A program made the translations under genes and the position numbers. Below, in pieces: positions 61,049 through 64,000 of a DNA stretch of 64,000 nucleotides. Source of the DNA: Duganella sp. CF517. GTDB taxonomy: Bacteria; Pseudomonadota; Gammaproteobacteria; Burkholderiales; Burkholderiaceae_D. The stretch covers positions 1 to 64,000 of the forward strand of contig NZ_FODC01000003.1 in the NCBI RefSeq assembly GCF_900110275.1. The letters run 5' to 3'. The notes under the pieces were generated by a model, which did no database searches, was not told the origin of the DNA, and saw nothing but the letters and a program-made list of their open reading frames with translations. Numbering within the stretch: position 1 is the first letter of the stretch; each line of letters starts with the position of its first letter.

Positions 61049-63436
61049 TCACACCCACCGGGCACGCGTGACGGCGTCGGCCGGCAGCGATTGCAGAAAA
61101 CGCCGCAGGTAGGCCGACGCCTCGTCCAGTGCGCCGAGCCGCGCCTCGATGCCGGGCTGGTCCGCCTGCTCGGACGCGTTGACGACCGCGCGCAGCCGGT
61201 TCAGCCACCTGGGATACAGCGACTCGAACTGCTCCATGTCATCGTGGCCGAGCCAATAGAAATGGGGCATCACGTGCGCCGGCAGATTCAGCGAGACCGT
61301 CTCCTGTGCCAGCTTGCGGAACTCCGGCGACGCGAACCGTACCGTCCAATCCGGAAACACCACGCTCACCTGCAGGTTGTGGAAGTCGTCGTTTGCCGTC
61401 GGCTGGCCCGGCGCCGCCGCCTGGCGCGGGCGCAGCAGCGTGTGTTCGATCAGATGGAAGCCTTCACTCTTCATGTTCAGCAGGCGCAAACGGCGTTGTT
61501 GCGCCGGCGTCAACACCGTGACGTCGGCCGGCGCGCTGTTGCCGTCATGCGGGAAGGCCTGGTGCAGCAGCGCGCGCGGCACGCGCAGTTCGGGTGTGGT
61601 GGCGGGCGCGTCCAGGCGTTCCAAAAGCTGCGCGAAGGTGGCGCCGCCCGCATCGCCGCGCTCGACGATGCGCAGCCCGTGACGGCGCAGCACGCCGCAC
61701 AGCGGACGGCAGCAGCGCAGGCTGTGCAAGCCGAGCAGAATGGCGATCTTGCGGTGCGCGCCGCTGACGTTGTCGGTGTCCCATGCCGGCAGGTCGTAGC
61801 GGAATCCGGCCGCCCGATGCTTGCCAAGCGCGGCGATGCGCACCAGGAACGCCCGCTTGTTCTCCAGCAGCCACGCACGCATGGCGCGCCGCGTCGTGAA
61901 ATAGAAATTGAACTTGCGCAGCGATTGCTGTGTGTAGACTTCGCCGTACATGGCCAGCATGACGTCGAGCACGCGCTCGCGCCGGTCCTCGTGCGGGTCG
62001 AAGCACTGGCGGATCTGCTCGAGTTGGCGGGCGACGCCGTCCGGCGCCATCGTGTACAGCGATTCGATGTCGGGCAGCATGGCGTCGGTGATGGGGCGGG
62101 TGTAGTACGAGCGCCGCGCGTTGCGCTGGGTGGAAAACAGTTGGCCGATGTTGGCCAGGCCATGGACGTAGTTGGCCATCGTCTGCTCGAAGATGTACAG
62201 GTAGGCCTTGAGCTGGCGGGCGGCGGCGCGCGTCTCCGGCGGCGCGCTGGCGGGCACGCCGTAGGCATTGATGCCGTAGATGGCCGGGAACTGGTGCTGG
62301 ATGGAATAATAGTGGTCCAGCGCCACGCCCGAGCCGCGCGGCTCGGTCACCAGGTGTTCGAGCGAGGCCTTGCGCTCGCGCACGGTGCGGCGTTCGAACT
62401 TGAGCTTGTTGAGGTGGGGGCGGGCGGCGTCGCGCAAGGCGGCGTTGGACACGGCGGGCGCGCCGTCCCCGCTAGCGTCGTCGGCATCGCCGAGCTCGGC
62501 CTCGGATTTGCTCATGAAGTGCAGGTTCAGGCGGCTGCCGTGCTGCTGATCGAGGGGGATGCGCGGCACCTCGCCCGGCGGCAGGTCGGTCGGATCGCTA
62601 TCGAGCGGCTCGCCGTTTTCGTCCAGCACCTCGAGGCGGTGGACCTTGCGCACGCCCTCGATGCCGCGGATGACGCCGATCAGCCGCAGGGTGGAGATCG
62701 CCGCGTGCGCGTGGCGGCGGCCCTCCGCGCGGATCAGGCCGTGCTCGGTGAACGGACCGGAGAACAATTCGTCGAGCGCCGGCGTGTCGCCGGCCGCATG
62801 GTCGTAGTCGTGCAGTTGCAGGCCCGAGCCGACCTGCTGCGCGCATTGGAAGACGATGTCGGCATACACCTCGGCGGCGTCGCGCAGGCTGCGTACCTCG
62901 ATGTCGCCGCCCAGGTAAAAGTTACGCGTGCGCAGCACGGTGACGCTGGCGATGTCCTGGCACAGCGCGCGGTTGGCGGCGAAGATGCGGCGCACCGCCG
63001 CCGGCGCCAGGTTGGCGCCGCCGGGCTCGTCGCACGCCTTGAGCTTGATGTCGACCAGGCCGGCGCCGAGCTGGTCGAACCAGACGTCGTCGATCTCGGG
63101 CACGCGGTCGTACAGCAGGCGGCGCCAGTCGTCGTCGGTGACCGGTTCGCTGGGAAAAATGTCCTGGGGCCGGTGCAAGGCGTGGCGCCGCAGGTCGATG
63201 GCGCCGTCGCCGGCGGCCAGGTAGTCCTCGTGCGGCAGCGACGAGCGGTAGGCCAGGTCGGTCAGCGCGTAGCACAGCTGGTCGAGGATGGTCACGCCGG
63301 GATCGTGGGCGTTGAAGTCGGTCCATTGCTTGCCCGCCAGCTCCTGCACGAAGGCCAGCCCGGCCTGCTGCAGGGCGGCAAAGTCGAGCCCGTCCGGGTC
63401 GGGCGCCAGGCGGCCGATGGTCAGCGGCGCGCTCAT
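61049..63436 (-). CDS. eCIS baseplate wedge protein (Afp11/12, gpJ-like)
   Basis: 795 aa. The opening GKQWTDFNAHDPGVTILDQL and CYALTDLAYRSSLPHEDYLA is the hallmark of baseplate J/gp6-like proteins in contractile injection systems. Later parts include EIDDVWFDQLGAGLVDIKLK, FYLGGDIEVRSLRDAAEVYA, RGIEGVRKVHRLEVLDENGE, YYSIQHQFPAIYGINAYGVP and LNLPAHVMPHFYWLGHDDME. The protein forms the baseplate around the spike. Its ATG overlaps the stop of the 94-aa gene upstream, and the tape-measure gene follows after 3 bases. Whether it is the Afp11 or Afp12 equivalent cannot be settled without the neighbouring genes. Confidence 0.85.
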   Translation of the reverse strand: MSAPLTIGRLAPDPDGLDFAALQQAGLAFVQELAGKQWTDFNAHDPGVTILDQLCYALTDLAYRSSLPHEDYLAAGDGAIDLRRHALHRPQDIFPSEPVTDDDWRRLLYDRVPEIDDVWFDQLGAGLVDIKLKACDEPGGANLAPAAVRRIFAANRALCQDIASVTVLRTRNFYLGGDIEVRSLRDAAEVYADIVFQCAQQVGSGLQLHDYDHAAGDTPALDELFSGPFTEHGLIRAEGRRHAHAAISTLRLIGVIRGIEGVRKVHRLEVLDENGEPLDSDPTDLPPGEVPRIPLDQQHGSRLNLHFMSKSEAELGDADDASGDGAPAVSNAALRDAARPHLNKLKFERRTVRERKASLEHLVTEPRGSGVALDHYYSIQHQFPAIYGINAYGVPASAPPETRAAARQLKAYLYIFEQTMANYVHGLANIGQLFSTQRNARRSYYTRPITDAMLPDIESLYTMAPDGVARQLEQIRQCFDPHEDRRERVLDVMLAMYGEVYTQQSLRKFNFYFTTRRAMRAWLLENKRAFLVRIAALGKHRAAGFRYDLPAWDTDNVSGAHRKIAILLGLHSLRCCRPLCGVLRRHGLRIVERGDAGGATFAQLLERLDAPATTPELRVPRALLHQAFPHDGNSAPADVTVLTPAQQRRLRLLNMKSEGFHLIEHTLLRPRQAAAPGQPTANDDFHNLQVSVVFPDWTVRFASPEFRKLAQETVSLNLPAHVMPHFYWLGHDDMEQFESLYPRWLNRLRAVVNASEQADQPGIEARLGALDEASAYLRRFLQSLPADAVTRARWV

Positions 63437-63717
63437 TCCGCACCGCCTTGCGGCTGGGTCAATTGCAGCCGCAGCGCCGCCAGCAGCCGGTGCACGCGCT
63501 CATACGGCAGTTGCGCCAGCGCGCGCAGCATCAATTCCAGGCTGTCCCGGTCGACCTGGTAGCGCCGGCCGCCGGCGCCGGCGGGGCCGGCGCCGTCGAC
63601 GGCCTGCCGGTTGAGGTCGCCGATCAGTTCGAACACTGTCTTGAACGGCAGTTCGGCCAGTGCCTCGATCACCAGCCGGCCCTCGTCGTCGCGCAGCGCG
63701 ATGTCTATGGTGTGCAT
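63433..63717 (-). CDS. Small eCIS operon protein, 94 aa
   Basis: 94 aa from the ATG at 63717, which overlaps the preceding stop. Two similar halves are visible: MHTIDIALRDDEGRLVIEAL with LPFKTVFELIGDLNRQA, and YQVDRDSLELMLRALAQLPY with ERVHRLLAALRLQL. The second half of each has the pattern L-PF/YK/ER-V--L---L. This suggests an internal duplication or helical hairpin. Not recognised; position between two structural genes makes a particle component or chaperone likely. Confidence 0.7.
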   Translation of the reverse strand: MHTIDIALRDDEGRLVIEALAELPFKTVFELIGDLNRQAVDGAGPAGAGGRRYQVDRDSLELMLRALAQLPYERVHRLLAALRLQLTQPQGGAE

Positions 63718-64000
63718 CACTGGTCCCCCTGCCGTCCCTCGGGCGCGCACGCGTCCATGGCCGGATCGAACCACAGCTGCGTCAGGCAGACCTGGATGCG
63801 GGTGCGCTGCTTGTCCGGCGTACCCGCTTCCTCGAGCGGGCAGCCGGTACGGATCTGCAACTGATACGTGTGGCCGGCCGGTCCCTTTTCCTTGGTCCAG
63901 CGCAACAACATGCGCGTGCACTTGCTGCCGAAATGGGCCTGGTGGTAGGTGATCTCGTCCTTGCCGCCATGGAAGGTGTTGAGCGCGAAGGCGTGCAGCA
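63717..64000 (-). CDS. eCIS operon protein, C-terminal part (runs off window)
   Basis: An open frame from the right edge to TGA at 63717-63719 gives 94 residues: LHAFALNTFHGGKDEITYHQ, AHFGSKCTRMLLRWTKEKGP, HTYQLQIRTGCPLEEAGTPD and RIQVCLTQLWFDPAMDACAP. The stop overlaps the next ATG. It looks like the end of a larger structural or processing protein of the eCIS operon; the family is not recognised and the start lies beyond the window. Confidence 0.7.
   Translation of the reverse strand, partial: LHAFALNTFHGGKDEITYHQAHFGSKCTRMLLRWTKEKGPAGHTYQLQIRTGCPLEEAGTPDKQRTRIQVCLTQLWFDPAMDACAPEGRQGDQ

Noticed and set aside
61013..63562. 849-aa plus-strand open frame opposite the baseplate gene
   Set aside because: Antisense frame opened by GC-rich codon bias; its composition (Arg/Gln/Val/Ala-rich, no motifs) is a shadow, while the minus-strand frame has clear baseplate motifs and coupled starts.

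Overview
The window looks like a chromosomal segment of a GC-rich betaproteobacterium of the Oxalobacteraceae (Massilia/Duganella/Janthinobacterium type). The grounds are strong GC codon bias, a PEP-CTERM protein, ubiU/ubiV/ubiT and NnrS-type genes of facultative anaerobes, a tandem glycine riboswitch before an amino-acid oxidase gene, and both a type VI secretion system (T6SS) and an extracellular contractile injection system (eCIS). The genus is inference; no rRNA or other marker gene is present.

Layout. (1) 1-1260, minus: the N-terminus of a VgrG running off the left edge and a 246-aa membrane protein, each behind a near-identical sigma-70 promoter carried on an 81%-identical 53-bp direct repeat. 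(2) 1500-6320, plus: a four-gene envelope operon (sialidase-like exported protein, two polytopic membrane proteins, LtaS/OpgB-like phosphoglycerol transferase), followed by a PEP-CTERM protein. (3) 6961-12419: an anaerobic-metabolism block around one perfect FNR/Anr box that sits at -41.5 for both divergent promoters. The minus arm (DUF2249 protein, NnrS-like membrane protein, small ORF) looks intact. The plus arm is wrecked: ubiU has an amber codon, ubiV an internal deletion that removes an Fe-S cysteine, and ubiT ends inside a palindromic repeat. Next to it lie a truncated, frameshifted NrdG-like gene and a truncated carbonic anhydrase gene with an amber codon. (4) 12487-27343: a T6SS island with PAAR, two copies of a phospholipase-D effector plus Sel1-type putative immunity gene either side of a VgrG, then tssG-tssF and a divergent tssK. 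Only the baseplate wedge (K, F, G) is present.

(5) 27368-32198: a DUF3079 gene, a deletion scar joining two gene remnants (one the 3' part of nnrS), a high-molecular-weight FabG-type reductase, an ankyrin protein, a SYLF-domain protein and a flavodoxin-like protein. (6) 32443-33916: a tandem glycine riboswitch and an FAD-dependent D-amino-acid dehydrogenase. (7) 33991-40322: a compact co-directional cluster of T-hemolysin-family protein, AMP-forming ligase (catalytic Lys replaced by Arg), haem-oxygenase-like diiron protein, SDR, TPR-like exported protein, response regulator and sensor kinase. This is a candidate uncharacterised metabolite pathway. (8) 40349-42586: a DUF1801 protein and a CHASE3-GAF-GGDEF diguanylate cyclase.

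(9) 42726-64000: an eCIS locus running off the right edge. It holds a sigma-54 activator with an FHA-like N-terminus, a Ser/Thr kinase with TPRs, a KPV-rich protein, two cargo-like proteins sharing an N-terminal motif (one with a full DUF4157 domain, one keeping only its tail), a 908-aa membrane-anchored protein, an AAA+ ATPase, a 1750-aa tape-measure-like protein with three degenerate ~205-residue repeats, a baseplate protein and two small components.

No tRNA, rRNA, CRISPR array, IS transposase or integrase was recognised.
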